Shown: piece after piece, positions 44,453-54,343 of the stretch
Layout of the letters: every line of letters starts with the position of its first letter
Numbering within the stretch: the stretch's first letter is position 1
Assembly: GCA_913777945.1 (NCBI GenBank)
Contig: CAJYTY010000062.1
Location: 1 to 64,000, forward strand
Source of the DNA: an uncultured Acinetobacter sp.
GTDB taxonomy: Bacteria; Pseudomonadota; Gammaproteobacteria; Pseudomonadales; Moraxellaceae
DNA: 64,000 nt
Direction: 5' to 3'
The notes under the pieces: generated by a model
The model's input: only the letters and a program-made list of their open reading frames with translations
Told to the model about the DNA's origin: nothing
Databases searched by the model: none
Position numbers and translations under genes: made by a program

Positions 44453-45553
44453 ATGTCTGAGTTCACGCAAAATCATTTATCCCAAGATCAATATTGGATG
44501 CAGCAAGCAATTGAGTTGGCTCGATTAGGGCAATATTCAACCAAGCCGAATCCTAATGTGGGTTGCGTTATTGTCAAAGATGGGCAGCTGATTGGAGAGG
44601 GCTATCACCCCAAAGCGGGTCAACCTCATGCAGAAGTTTTTGCACTTCGCCAAGCGGGCGAACATGCTAAAGGTGCGACAGCTTACGTGACTTTGGAACC
44701 ATGTGCACATTATGGTAGAACGCCGCCTTGTGCAGAAGCATTGGTTAAAGCTCAGGTGCAGAAAGTCGTGGTCGCTTGTTCTGACCCCAACCCATTAGTC
44801 GCGGGAAAAGGCGTTCAAATTTTACAAGCAGCGGGTATTGAAGTTGAAACAGGAATTTGTGTAGAAACTGCGAAAACGCTCAATTTGGGCTTTTTAAAAG
44901 CGATGTCTACGGGTTCGCCGTATGTGCGTTTGAAAATTGCATCAAGTTTAGATGGACGTACTGCAATGGCTTCAGGAGAATCAAAATGGATTACTGGAGC
45001 AATCGCTAGACAAGATGTACAACATTGGCGTGCAATTTCGGGTGCTGTGATTACTGGTATTCAAACCGTTTTAGCGGATGATTGTGAGCTGAATGTACGT
45101 GAATTGGAGGGAGTTGATCTTACTTCGGTGGTTCAACCTAAGCGAGTTGTACTCGACCGACAAGGACAGTTACCACTTTCAGCTAAGATTTTGAAAAATC
45201 CTGAAACAGTGATGGTGATGACACCATTTCGTCAAGAACTTGCTGATTTAGGCGTGATACAATTAGCGCCGCAACCCTTAAGTCAATTATTGCAAACTTT
45301 AACTCAACAGTATCAAATTTATGATGTGTTGGTTGAGGCAGGCGCAACTTTATCAACGGCTTTTTTACAGCAAGGTTTAGTTGATGAAATGATCAGTTAT
45401 GTTGCACCGACTTTACTTGGTCAATCTGCCCGTGCAATGTTCAATGCTGAATTTAGTACAATGGCAGAACAATTGCGTTTTGATTTAGTCGATGTAACCC
45501 AACTTGGGCAAGATATTCGCCTAAGATTGCTCCCTATCCAAGAGATGATATGA
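44453..45553 (+). CDS. ribD: Riboflavin biosynthesis deaminase/reductase RibD
   Basis: A 366-residue bifunctional enzyme. The N-terminal zinc deaminase has HAEVFAL and PCAHYGRTPPC, and the C-terminal reductase has KIASSLDGRTAMASGESKWITG. It performs the second and third steps of riboflavin synthesis. The start is 12 nt after nrdR, and its end overlaps the methyltransferase gene by 4 nt. ribE lies 2.6 kb further along. Confidence 0.95.
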   Translation: MSEFTQNHLSQDQYWMQQAIELARLGQYSTKPNPNVGCVIVKDGQLIGEGYHPKAGQPHAEVFALRQAGEHAKGATAYVTLEPCAHYGRTPPCAEALVKAQVQKVVVACSDPNPLVAGKGVQILQAAGIEVETGICVETAKTLNLGFLKAMSTGSPYVRLKIASSLDGRTAMASGESKWITGAIARQDVQHWRAISGAVITGIQTVLADDCELNVRELEGVDLTSVVQPKRVVLDRQGQLPLSAKILKNPETVMVMTPFRQELADLGVIQLAPQPLSQLLQTLTQQYQIYDVLVEAGATLSTAFLQQGLVDEMISYVAPTLLGQSARAMFNAEFSTMAEQLRFDLVDVTQLGQDIRLRLLPIQEMI

Positions 45554-46842
45554 ATCCAGAACCATCGGTTTATCACAAGCGTCGTCATGCAGCACGTACG
45601 ACTGACGAATATCTTTTTCATCAGTTGGTACCTTATTTAGGCAATAAGCGTCGACTGCTTCATCTCATTTTGGAAGCACTTGAGATTACAGGCACACTGA
45701 ATAGTAAGAAAAAGAATCCACCGATTTTTGCTGATTTCTTTGCGGGGAGTGGCGTGGTCTCACGTTTAGCACGTCAAAACGGCTATCGTGTCATTGCAAA
45801 TGACTGGGAACCGTATAGCCATGCGTTGAACAATGCGATTTTAGCTTGTGTTGATGCACCCGCATTTAAAGAATTAGGTGGCTATCAAAAAGCGATCGAC
45901 TATTTGAATCGATTGCCAGAAGTCAAAGGCTGGGTGACACATAATCTTTGTCCACGTAATGACGATGTGTATGATCCTGCTCGTGACCGTTTGTTTTTCA
46001 AACGCCGTAATGGGATGCGTATTGATGCAATTCGTCAACAGATCGCAACTTGGCAAGCGCAAGGTGCAATCAATGATGTAGAAATGAGTGCTCTATTGGC
46101 ACCACTTTTATATTCGGCAAGTTTTGTTAGTAATACCAGTGGTGTATTTAAGAGCTTTCATCAGGGTTGGGGCGGTAGAACTCAAACGGCTCTAGAACGA
46201 ATCGAGTCATTAATATGGCTTACACCGAGCCGTTTCTGTGAGATTGGTGATCCCAAACGACCTGCGGCTGAAATGTGGTGTGTCGATGCACAACATTTAG
46301 CTAACCAAATGAGTGGTTTCGAAGTCGATGTTGCCTATCTTGATCCACCTTATAATCAGCATGCCTACAGCAGTAACTACCATGTTTTAAATGCTCTGAC
46401 TTTATGGGATCAAGTGGATTTACCATCACCTGATACCAAAGGCTTTAAGAGTGGAATTGATCGAGCATGGCGTAAAGAGCGCCCAAGTCCTTATAACTCT
46501 TCTAAGTATGCGAAAGAAGCTTATGAAAAGTTATTGGAAACAATTAATGCTCGCTATATTTTGACTAGTTATTCGACTGATGGGAATATTGAGCCTAAAG
46601 ATTTGCTTACTGCTAATTTAAAGCGCGGTAAAGTGACTTTGTTAACTCAAGATGTACCGCGTTATCGAGTGAGTAAACAGCGTCAATCAGAACGTGCACG
46701 TGTTCTTGAGTTTATTGTGATTACGGATACCCATGCGAAGTCTGGCCCTCCATTACGACAACTTTTAGGGCAGTTATATCATTTTGCTGAATTGGGTGGT
46801 GTTGATACGACAGGCAATAGTACTCAGCTTGCACTTTGGTAA
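45550..46842 (+). CDS. Solitary D12-class DNA adenine N6-methyltransferase
   Basis: A 430-residue D12-type adenine methyltransferase. The SAM-binding motif is FADFFAGSGVVSRLA near residue 62, and the catalytic DPPY motif is in YLDPPYNQHAYSS near 262. The N-terminal VPYLGNKRRLL is the classical first motif. It has no partner nuclease next to it, so it is an orphan methylase. From memory, A. baumannii A1S_0222 (AamA) is an orphan GAATTC methylase in a comparable genomic position, and this may be its orthologue. It overlaps ribD by ATGA and is probably translated with it. Confidence 0.87.
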   Translation: MNPEPSVYHKRRHAARTTDEYLFHQLVPYLGNKRRLLHLILEALEITGTLNSKKKNPPIFADFFAGSGVVSRLARQNGYRVIANDWEPYSHALNNAILACVDAPAFKELGGYQKAIDYLNRLPEVKGWVTHNLCPRNDDVYDPARDRLFFKRRNGMRIDAIRQQIATWQAQGAINDVEMSALLAPLLYSASFVSNTSGVFKSFHQGWGGRTQTALERIESLIWLTPSRFCEIGDPKRPAAEMWCVDAQHLANQMSGFEVDVAYLDPPYNQHAYSSNYHVLNALTLWDQVDLPSPDTKGFKSGIDRAWRKERPSPYNSSKYAKEAYEKLLETINARYILTSYSTDGNIEPKDLLTANLKRGKVTLLTQDVPRYRVSKQRQSERARVLEFIVITDTHAKSGPPLRQLLGQLYHFAELGGVDTTGNSTQLALW

Positions 46843-46849
46843 ATTCAAG

Positions 46850-46886
46850 TAGACACCATTTTTGGATAATGTGGTGTCTATTTTCT
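46850..46886 (+). terminator. Terminator of the nrdR-ribD-methyltransferase operon
   Basis: TAGACACCA / TGGTGTCTA with a 13-nt loop, followed by TTTTCTATTTTTT. It starts 8 nt after the methyltransferase stop. Confidence 0.85.
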
Positions 46887-47183
46887 ATTTTTTTCACTTT
46901 CTTGCTAATACATATAATTTTATAAAATAAATGATTGTTTTTACATGAATTGTCATTGAATTTAACTAAGTCTTTCTAAATAACTATTTACCTTTAAATT
47001 AATTAAAAACAATTGCTTATCTATTCTTGTTGCGTGGTTTAATCTTTTTTATTTACAAAAAATATTTTACTATTTGGTTGAAAAACTACCAGAAGAATAT
47101 TGATCATTTTCGAAAATGAATATATTTTGCCGAGCTTTATTTCAGGTCATGCCTATACGCAGCACTGACCAAGAGAGGTTGTG
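46887..47183. other. AT-rich gap before the aquaglyceroporin gene
   Basis: About 300 bp of AT-rich DNA with no ORF of note. It must hold the aquaglyceroporin promoter, but no strong -35/-10 pair or operator stands out. Confidence 0.5.
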
Positions 47184-48023
47184 ATGAGTCGCTCGGAACC
47201 CAGCTTGTTGGGGCAATGTATAGCTGAATTTTTTGCTACCGCAGTTTTTTTATCTTTTGGTATTGGTGTCGTGGCTGCGCTTAAACTTGCAGGCGCAAGT
47301 CTAGGGCTATGGGAAATCAGCCTAGTATGGGGCTTGGCTGTAGCATTGGCTGTTTATCTATCTGCAGGTATTTCTGGAGCTCATCTCAATCCTGCCGTTA
47401 CGATCGCATTAGCGCTGTTTGCTGGTTTTGATAAACGTAAAGTTCCTTTCTATATTATTTCTCAAGTTTCTGGTGCTGCTTTAGGCGCACTATTGGTCTA
47501 TGGTTTGTATAGCAATCTATTTATGGATTATGAGCAAACACACCATATGGTACGGGGGAGTGTAGAGAGTTTGGAGTTGGCTGGAATTTTCTCAACCTAT
47601 CCACATCATTTATTGTCTATTGGACAGGCGTTTATGGTGGAAATGTTTATCACTATGTTATTACTTTGGCTCATCATGGCGATTGGGGATGATCATAATG
47701 GTTTGCCACGTGGTGCTTTAGCACCAATTTTGGTTGGTTTATTAGTTGCTGTCATTGGAGCTTCTTTTGGTCCATTAACAGGCTTTGCTATGAATCCTGC
47801 ACGCGATTTTGGTCCAAAAATTGTGGCCTATTTTTCAGGCTGGGGTTCAATTGCTTTCACTGGCGGTCGTGATATTCCTTATTTTATTGTGCCTATCTTT
47901 GCACCGATTGTTGGTGCTTGCTTAGGTGTATTAGGCTATAAATTATTTTTTAGCCATTTCTTGTTAAATAATATGGTTGAGCTTAAACAGACAGCCAATA
48001 AACGTATCTCTGAAATGCAGTAA
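47184..48023 (+). CDS. Aquaglyceroporin (MIP family)
   Basis: A 279-residue MIP channel with six helices and two half-helices. The first NPA is in GAHLNPAVTIAL, and the second is in GFAMNPARDFGPK. The Asp after NPAR is typical of glycerol-conducting channels (GlpF type) rather than water-specific AqpZ. It would pass glycerol or other small neutral solutes through the inner membrane. The ATG at 47184 is preceded by AGAGAGG; a GTG one codon earlier is also in frame. No glpK is near. Confidence 0.9.
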   Translation: MSRSEPSLLGQCIAEFFATAVFLSFGIGVVAALKLAGASLGLWEISLVWGLAVALAVYLSAGISGAHLNPAVTIALALFAGFDKRKVPFYIISQVSGAALGALLVYGLYSNLFMDYEQTHHMVRGSVESLELAGIFSTYPHHLLSIGQAFMVEMFITMLLLWLIMAIGDDHNGLPRGALAPILVGLLVAVIGASFGPLTGFAMNPARDFGPKIVAYFSGWGSIAFTGGRDIPYFIVPIFAPIVGACLGVLGYKLFFSHFLLNNMVELKQTANKRISEMQ

Positions 48024-48041
48024 TTTAAGATTGAAAATAAT

Positions 48042-48068
48042 AAAAGGTGATCAATGGATCGCCTTTTT
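48042..48068 (+). terminator. Terminator after the aquaglyceroporin gene
   Basis: AAAAGGTGATC / GATCGCCTTTT, with one G-T pair and a T run. It starts 19 nt after the stop. No FMN riboswitch is visible between here and riboflavin synthase. Confidence 0.85.
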
Positions 48069-48173
48069 TATTGCAGGTATTTGAACTTGGAGTCCCTTGT
48101 TATCTCTAGGGCTTTGCTTTAAGGTATTCGATTCACTATGGCATATATTGCATCAGATTAGGTTAGAACTCCC

Positions 48174-48833
48174 ATGTTTACAGGCATTATTGAAAGTTTA
48201 GGTAAGGTTGAGAGCTTACAAAGTGTAGGCGGTGATGTACGTCTACGTATTCAAACTGATTTGGATATGTCTGATGTGCATTTAGGTGATTCAATTGCGA
48301 CTAATGGAATTTGTCTCACAGTGATCGAGTGGGGAAGCAATTGGTATGCTGCAGATGTGTCTCGTGAAAGCTTAAATCGAACGACTTTAGGTCAATGGAA
48401 AGTGGGTCAATCCGTCAATGTCGAAAAAGCAATGTTGCCAACAACTCGTTTTGGTGGACATATTGTGAGTGGGCATGTCGATGGTCTTGGAGAAATCACA
48501 GTCGTTCGACAAGACGCACGTTCATTATATTTTGAAGTAACAGCACCTGTTGAATTGGCAAAATATTTAGCTGAAAAAGGTTCTGTAACTGTCGATGGGA
48601 TTAGTCTGACCATTAACCATCTACGTGGCAATATTCTGAGTTTGAATCTCATCCCTCATACTGCTGAGCGTACCAATATTGGCACATGGCAAGTTGGTAC
48701 AAAAGTTAATTTAGAGGTTGATGTGCTGGCACGTTATATCGAGCGCTTATTGTTGGGTGATAGAGCAGCGGAACAGAAAACTGAGTCGAACATCAGTATG
48801 GCATTTTTGGCTGAAAACGGTTTCTTAAAATAA
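48174..48833 (+). CDS. ribE: Riboflavin synthase alpha subunit
   Basis: A 219-residue enzyme with two tandem lumazine-binding domains (residues 1-95 and 98-195). The start MFTGIIESLGKVES is diagnostic, as is GHIVSGHVDGLGE. It condenses two molecules of 6,7-dimethyl-8-ribityllumazine to riboflavin. It lies apart from ribD and has its own promoter region. No RFN element precedes it. Confidence 0.96.
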   Translation: MFTGIIESLGKVESLQSVGGDVRLRIQTDLDMSDVHLGDSIATNGICLTVIEWGSNWYAADVSRESLNRTTLGQWKVGQSVNVEKAMLPTTRFGGHIVSGHVDGLGEITVVRQDARSLYFEVTAPVELAKYLAEKGSVTVDGISLTINHLRGNILSLNLIPHTAERTNIGTWQVGTKVNLEVDVLARYIERLLLGDRAAEQKTESNISMAFLAENGFLK

Positions 48834-48845
48834 AAAATGAAACAT

Positions 48846-48876
48846 AAAAAAGCCCAGTTTAAACTGGGCTTTTTTA
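48846..48876. terminator. Bidirectional terminator
   Basis: AAAAAAGCCCAGTTT / AAACTGGGCTTTTTT, a perfect inverted repeat between ribE and the convergent coiled-coil gene. Confidence 0.96.
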
Positions 48877-49503
48877 TTATTTTTCATCTGAGAACTTACT
48901 ATTTTTCAGAATGTAATCAATTTCATCTTGAGCAAGTGCATGTAGTTTTGCTCGGAATACAGTTACAGCTTGTTCTATTAAGTTTTCTGCTTCTAGTTCT
49001 AAGCGAACACGCACACTTTCGAGTTCAGATAATATTTGTTGGTCATCAATTCGAACACGTTGAGCCTGCGCATAATCAATACTTGGTTGTTCAGGATTTG
49101 GTTGATAACGTTCAGTGTGTTGTGCAATTTCTTGATCAATGTGTTGTCGAAGGGCAACAAGATTTTCCGTTTGTTGTTCGAACTGATTTAACTCATCTGC
49201 TTGCAGTTGTGCGGCATAAGCAGCTTGGGCAGCACGTTTTTCTGCTAAAGCTTTTTCCAAAGCCAATTGTTTACGAACGCGTGCTTGTTCAATTAACTCG
49301 GCTTTTAAATGTGCATAAGCTTGATCAATTCGTTGTTGAGAGCGTAGCTGAGCTTTTTCTTCGAGTTGTATCCATGTTTGGATTTGTGTTTGTGGTAACA
49401 GTAGATCACAGATACGAGCTAAATCTTCCTGATAGGTCTGACGTACAGTTTCAGGCGTATTTAACCAACGTTTTTTAAAATCTTGACCTACATTTAATGC
49501 CAC
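48877..49503 (-). CDS. Coiled-coil hypothetical protein
   Basis: A 208-residue, Gln/Glu/Ala-rich protein with a long coiled coil (about residues 48-125, with RKQLALEKALAEKRAAQAAY), and a second one at about 145-190. No signal peptide or membrane helix. I do not recognise the family. It follows holC by 35 nt on the same strand and may share its transcript. The function is unknown. Confidence 0.72.
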   Translation of the reverse strand: MALNVGQDFKKRWLNTPETVRQTYQEDLARICDLLLPQTQIQTWIQLEEKAQLRSQQRIDQAYAHLKAELIEQARVRKQLALEKALAEKRAAQAAYAAQLQADELNQFEQQTENLVALRQHIDQEIAQHTERYQPNPEQPSIDYAQAQRVRIDDQQILSELESVRVRLELEAENLIEQAVTVFRAKLHALAQDEIDYILKNSKFSDEK

Positions 49504-49538
49504 ACGACACTCCTTATACGATGCTATGATTTACAGAC

Positions 49539-49946
49539 TTATAATTTAAATGTGCGTGGCTCAATGCCTAAACGACGATACATCTTAAATTTCTCTCGCC
49601 CGATCTGTTTTGCAGTTTCATTATTTTCAATAATTTCGATAATGTGGCGAAAATCTTGAGTTTGTTCAAGTGCATGATTGTTAAAATTAAATACAATCCA
49701 ATCATTGGATGGCGGTAATTCAGCTGAAATACACACTGGACTATTCAACTGATCAATTCCATGAGGAATAAAGCTACTTGGATCAAAACACCATAGCTTG
49801 TTATCCAACTCATTTTGTAAATTTGAATCAACACAATACCACCAAATCTGTGGGTGCTGATTCAGAATTTTTCGACATAAACGGCAAGCACTTTCGACTT
49901 GCCGCTCAACGCTGTTTTCAAACAAATAAAAACTAACTTGTGCCAT
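49539..49946 (-). CDS. holC: DNA polymerase III subunit chi
   Basis: A 135-residue chi subunit. The start VSFYLFENSVERQVESACRLCRKIL and the end YRRLGIEPRTFKL are typical. It binds SSB and joins the clamp loader through psi. It starts 3 nt after the pepA stop, the conserved pepA-holC order of gammaproteobacteria. Confidence 0.9.
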   Translation of the reverse strand: MAQVSFYLFENSVERQVESACRLCRKILNQHPQIWWYCVDSNLQNELDNKLWCFDPSSFIPHGIDQLNSPVCISAELPPSNDWIVFNFNNHALEQTQDFRHIIEIIENNETAKQIGREKFKMYRRLGIEPRTFKL

Positions 49947-49949
49947 AGA

Positions 49950-51398
49950 TTAGTTATTCGTTTCAACACGATTAGCTAAAAACTGCATAAGTAATGGTAC
50001 TGGGCGTCCAGTTGCACCTTTAGCTGCACCAGATAACCATGCTGTACCAGCCACATCAAGATGTGCCCAACGATAATCACGAGTGAAACGTTCAAGGAAA
50101 CATGCTGCGGTTATTGCGCCACCATAAGGACCACCAATATTGGCAATATCGGCAAACGGTGAATCAAGTAATTCTTGATATTCTTCCATCACAGGCATAC
50201 GCCATACACGGTCGAGTGATTGTTCGCCAGCAAGTTGTAATTCTTGTACAAGTTCATCATCTGGAGAGAATAGCCCACTAACGACTTTGCCCAGCGCAAC
50301 AACACATGCACCCGTAAGTGTCGCAATATCAATCACAAGCGCAGGATTAAAACGTTTGATATAAGTGAGGGTGTCACATAGAACCAAACGACCTTCTGCA
50401 TCCGTATTCAAAATTTCTACAGTTTGACCACTCATGGTCGTCACAATATCTCCAGGGCGTGTTGCATGACCTGAAGGCATATTTTCTGCTGCTGCGATCG
50501 CACCGATAACATGAATTGGAAGTTGAGCTTCGCAAAGTGCTTGCATAGTACCTAATACAGAGGCAGCACCACACATATCGAATTTCATTTCATCCATACC
50601 TAAGCCTGGTTTCAATGAAATACCGCCTGTATCAAAAGTAACGCCTTTACCGACAAGTACGATAGGTGCTTGATCAGCTTTCGCGTGATATTCAAGTGTA
50701 ATAATTCTGCCTGGTCGATCAGAGCCTTTACTTACAGCAAGAAAAGCATTCATCCCTAAATCAGCCATTTGCTGTTCATTAAGGATAGTGACTTTTAATA
50801 GGTCAGGGTATTGTGCTGCAAGTGCAATCGCCTGATCTGCAAGGTATTCAGGGAAGCAAATATTTCCAGGGCGATTGCCTAAATCTCGAGCATAGTTTTG
50901 TCCAGATTGAACTGCTTGAATGAGTTTTAATTGACCATCATCAAGTACAGTGTCATTTGCAACTAGATTAATGGTTTCTAAGATGAACTCATTTTTTTTT
51001 GATTTAAATTCATCATACGCATAGGCTGCTTGAGTTAAACCTAAGACAAAGAGGTAATGTAAATCAGTTGGTAATGCACTGAGATCTACAGTGATTTGTC
51101 TAAATTTATTTTGTGATGATTTGATAATTGTTTGTGCAAGTTTTGCTAATTTTGTCGCTTTCAATTCAGCACTTTTGCCTAAACCGAGTAAATGTGCATT
51201 GGCTTGTACAGCGATATTAGTAATCAGTGCAATATTTTCATTAAAACCAGCTTTGAATTGGGTAGCATTCAGAACATCTTCTAGATGATTGATTTGATAA
51301 CTATTTAAGTTCTGTTGTAATTGTTCTGAATCAACCAAAATCCACAAAGATTCACTAGACGACTGTGTTGGGAATGCGGTATGAAGGGTAAATTTCAT
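49950..51398 (-). CDS. pepA: Leucyl aminopeptidase
   Basis: A 482-residue M17 aminopeptidase. The metal-binding and catalytic core is seen as [17 protein letters not shown] and [14 protein letters not shown] (the signature of the family), with a Lys in KGVTFD. It removes N-terminal amino acids; in E. coli it also acts as a DNA-binding protein in Xer recombination. The ATG at 51398 (MKFTLHTAF) is chosen because upstream in-frame residues look like non-coding sequence. It forms the pepA-holC operon divergent from lptFG. Confidence 0.94.
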   Translation of the reverse strand: MKFTLHTAFPTQSSSESLWILVDSEQLQQNLNSYQINHLEDVLNATQFKAGFNENIALITNIAVQANAHLLGLGKSAELKATKLAKLAQTIIKSSQNKFRQITVDLSALPTDLHYLFVLGLTQAAYAYDEFKSKKNEFILETINLVANDTVLDDGQLKLIQAVQSGQNYARDLGNRPGNICFPEYLADQAIALAAQYPDLLKVTILNEQQMADLGMNAFLAVSKGSDRPGRIITLEYHAKADQAPIVLVGKGVTFDTGGISLKPGLGMDEMKFDMCGAASVLGTMQALCEAQLPIHVIGAIAAAENMPSGHATRPGDIVTTMSGQTVEILNTDAEGRLVLCDTLTYIKRFNPALVIDIATLTGACVVALGKVVSGLFSPDDELVQELQLAGEQSLDRVWRMPVMEEYQELLDSPFADIANIGGPYGGAITAACFLERFTRDYRWAHLDVAGTAWLSGAAKGATGRPVPLLMQFLANRVETNN

Positions 51399-51555
51399 TG
51401 TTTGTATAGAACCTAAGCAGCGAAAAAGAAAGATAAGCCCATTAAACACTTTCAGATATGAGGTTGCAATCCGCAACAAGCGATAGGTTTTATATTTTTA
51501 ACATTCGGGTAAACTAGCACTACCCCTCGATTGGTCTATTTTTGGAAGCATTACT

Positions 51556-52656
51556 TTGATTATTCGGCGTTATCTCGTCAAACAAGTGGTCTCCACCTCT
51601 TTGGTTGTGACTGCTTTGCTTACTTTAATTATTATGGGTGGGCAGTTAATCAAGATTTTTGGGCGAGCTGCACAGGGTCGTTTAGACGCTAGTGTGTTGC
51701 TGAGTATCATTGCTTATCGTTTGCCAGAGTTTCTAACTTTAATTTTGCCATTGGGTTTCTTCATTGGACTCATGCTGGTTTTTGGTCGTCTATATGTTGA
51801 CCATGAAATGGCAGTTTTAAATGGCAGTGGTGTTAGCCGTAATCAATTGGCCAAACTTTTATTGCCGATGACATTTATTTTTTTGATTGTTCAAGCAATA
51901 TTAATGTTCTGGGGTTCATCATCTGGAATTCGTGCTTACGAAAGCTTGATGCAAACACAAGCAGTGCGAGCAGGTTTTGATTTGGTCCGACCTAAAGAGT
52001 TTATTTCTTCAGGGCCTTATACCATTTACGCAGGTTCACTTTCTGAAGATCGAAAAAATTTAAAAGATATTTTTTATTATCAGAAAGCCGATCGTGAAGA
52101 TAAACCAGATGTGATGATTTTAGCCAAAGAAGCGACACGGGTCGAAATGGCAAATGATACGGCGAATGTTGTTGATTTGGTTCAAGGTCGCCGTTACGAA
52201 ATTTATCCGAATCAGCCACGCTATACCCAAGCAGAATTTCAATCTTATCGCTTACGTTTAGAGAATGATAAAGACGTTAAGTTTGAAAGTGATGATGTTG
52301 AAGCTTTATCGATGTCTAAGCTATGGGAACGACGTGATGATCCTGTCATTCGCAGCGAGCTTGGTTGGCGTATCTTTGGTCCATTTGTGATTATTGTTGG
52401 ATTGATGCTTGCGGTTGCGTTATCTGAAGTAAGTCCACGTCAAGGTCGATATTATCGTCTTATACCATCTATATTTATTTTTGCTAGCCTTATTGTATTA
52501 ATGATCGCAATTCAGACACGAATTAGTAAAGGTGAATTAGACATCTGGGCTTATCCTGTCGCATTAATGATTTATGCCATTGCGGCGGCAATTTTTGCAC
52601 GGAAACAAAAGTTAGCACCAAAACTTAAGAAAAGTATTCAGCGAGTGGGGTTGTAA
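51556..52656 (+). CDS. lptF: LPS export permease LptF
   Basis: A 366-residue permease with six helices: three N-terminal (about 10-32, 55-80, 100-120) and three C-terminal (275-365), around a periplasmic beta-jellyroll. The start IIRRYLVKQVVSTSLVVT is typical. It works with LptG and the LptB ATPase to extract lipooligosaccharide from the inner membrane. The start is a TTG, after GGAAG. It overlaps lptG by one nt (TAATG). The divergent pepA-holC context is conserved. Confidence 0.93.
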   Translation: MIIRRYLVKQVVSTSLVVTALLTLIIMGGQLIKIFGRAAQGRLDASVLLSIIAYRLPEFLTLILPLGFFIGLMLVFGRLYVDHEMAVLNGSGVSRNQLAKLLLPMTFIFLIVQAILMFWGSSSGIRAYESLMQTQAVRAGFDLVRPKEFISSGPYTIYAGSLSEDRKNLKDIFYYQKADREDKPDVMILAKEATRVEMANDTANVVDLVQGRRYEIYPNQPRYTQAEFQSYRLRLENDKDVKFESDDVEALSMSKLWERRDDPVIRSELGWRIFGPFVIIVGLMLAVALSEVSPRQGRYYRLIPSIFIFASLIVLMIAIQTRISKGELDIWAYPVALMIYAIAAAIFARKQKLAPKLKKSIQRVGL

Positions 52657-53726
52657 TGTTAGCACGTCGAATAGTCGCCAAACATGTGACAAAAACTACA
52701 GTCCTTGCAATGCTGGGCACAACGCTGGTGTTATCTTTTTTACAAATATTATTCACTTACTTAGGTGAATTAGGCTCGCTGAAACCAACTTATAATGCAT
52801 GGCAAGCTTTCCTATATGTGATATGGGGCGCACCGAGTTATTTGTATGATATTTTACCTGTTGCAGCGTTAATCGGCTCTGTTTTAGGCTTGGGTGCTCT
52901 TGCTTCGAATAGTGAACTGATCGTCATGCGTTCGGTTGGTATCAGCCTGTGGCGTATTGTGGGTTGGGTGATGCGCTCAGCTTTACTTTTAATTGTATTG
53001 TCTTTTGTGTTGAGTGAATGGGTGATTCCTTATACCAATGAAAAAGCACAAAGCATTAAAAAACAACGTAGTGTAGCAGCTTTAGGTGAGGTAAAAGGTT
53101 ATTGGTCGCGTGAAGGCCAACGTTTTATCTATATTGATTATGCGAATTCCCAAGGTCAATTACGTAATATTCAAGCGATTGATTTTGATCAGAACTATCG
53201 ATTGCAGTCCTTTGTCACTGCTGAAAAAGGCCAATTTTTAAAAGATGGTCAGTGGACTTTAGAGAAATCACATCAGGTTGATTTACTTGCTCAAGGGAAT
53301 GCGATTAAAACGGATCACGAGCAACAAGCGTTAGGATTGGCTTTACAACCTAAATATGTACATATGGTGACTTTGGACCCAGACGATTTATCTCCAAGTC
53401 AATTGATTAGTTTTATGCAGTATTTATCAGAATATAGCCAAGTTCCAAAGACCTATGAATTAGCCTTTTGGAAAAAAGTCACGTCTCCATTTGCACTGAT
53501 TACGTTGGTTCTTATTGCCTGTTCATTTATTTTTGGCCCATTGCGTCAGCAGTCGATGGGTTTTCGCTTGGTTATCGCACTTTTCACTGGGTTAGGGTTC
53601 TTCTATTTACAAGACTTTTTAGGTTATGCAAGCTTAGTTTATGCACCGTCACCTGCTTGGTTCGTATTATTACCAGTGGTATTGATGTTCATGATGGGTA
53701 GCTATTTATTATATCGAGCAAGGTAG
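52656..53726 (+). CDS. lptG: LPS export permease LptG
   Basis: A 356-residue partner of LptF with the same plan: six helices and a periplasmic jellyroll at about 140-265. The start MLARRIVAKHVTKTTVLAML and the stretch LTLVLIACSFIFGPLRQQSMGFR-like C-terminal helix are typical. Its ATG overlaps the lptF stop (TAATG), so they are translationally coupled. It is the last gene of the two-gene operon. Confidence 0.93.
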   Translation: MLARRIVAKHVTKTTVLAMLGTTLVLSFLQILFTYLGELGSLKPTYNAWQAFLYVIWGAPSYLYDILPVAALIGSVLGLGALASNSELIVMRSVGISLWRIVGWVMRSALLLIVLSFVLSEWVIPYTNEKAQSIKKQRSVAALGEVKGYWSREGQRFIYIDYANSQGQLRNIQAIDFDQNYRLQSFVTAEKGQFLKDGQWTLEKSHQVDLLAQGNAIKTDHEQQALGLALQPKYVHMVTLDPDDLSPSQLISFMQYLSEYSQVPKTYELAFWKKVTSPFALITLVLIACSFIFGPLRQQSMGFRLVIALFTGLGFFYLQDFLGYASLVYAPSPAWFVLLPVVLMFMMGSYLLYRAR

Positions 53727-53740
53727 AAAATTAGATTTCT

Positions 53741-54225
53741 ATGCACATTAAAATTATATCTGGTGGACAAACAGGAGTTGATAGAGGTGCTTTAGACGCC
53801 GCATTAGATTTAGGGGTGGTTGGTGTCCCGAGGATCGAATGGCAGAAGATGGAAGAATTCCAGACAAGTATCCTTTAATTATTTTAGCAGAGAGTGGCTA
53901 TCGAAAGAGGACTAAGCAGAATGTTCGAGATAGTGATGCAACGGTCATTATCTATTTCGATTATATTTATCCCAAAGGTGGTACAGAGCTTACGTTATTA
54001 GAATGTATTAAGCAGTCCAAAGCATATTTGCTGATTGATGGAAATGAGATTTCGATTGAGCGAGCAGCAGATCGAATCTATTTATTTTATCATCAGAATA
54101 ATATTACTGCTTTAAATGTCGCAGCTCCCAAAGGGGCGAGTTTGCCTCAGGCACATATTTATACCCAACAAGTCATCACACAGATGCTCAATAAAATAAT
54201 TAATCAATATCAGCCCCAAACTTGA
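53741..54225 (+). pseudogene. Frameshifted YpsA-like (putative molybdenum carrier) gene
   Basis: The frame from the ATG at 53741 encodes a typical start (IKIISGGQTGVDRGALDAAL) of the YpsA-like/putative molybdenum carrier family, but it is lost after LDLG and stops at 53878. The correct sequence continues in another frame: GGWCP followed by MAEDGRIPDKYPL, on to the end at 54225. The shift falls in a G run at 53813-53816 and needs a net loss of one base (or of about ten, since the family loop before GGWCP is also three to four residues short). A sequencing error is possible. It lies after lptG and has no clear ribosome-binding site. Confidence 0.75.
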
Positions 54226-54343
54226 ATATAAAGATGATTCCCAATGCTTTTGATTGATGAAAGCCATCAGTAACGCCATAGAGAATTACAGTAAATTTGG
54301 GTAAAATACGCCGATCAAATGATAGACAAACAGAGAGTCCATT

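Noticed and set aside
48069..48173. FMN riboswitch before riboflavin synthase
   Set aside because: The region lacks the conserved RFN core and is too short for it; only the terminator of the upstream gene and about 100 nt of leader are present.
48837..49478. 213-residue plus-strand ORF opposite the coiled-coil gene
   Set aside because: It starts within the terminator and is antisense to a gene with clear coiled-coil periodicity; its composition (Val, His, Leu, Gln) is typical of a reverse-frame shadow.
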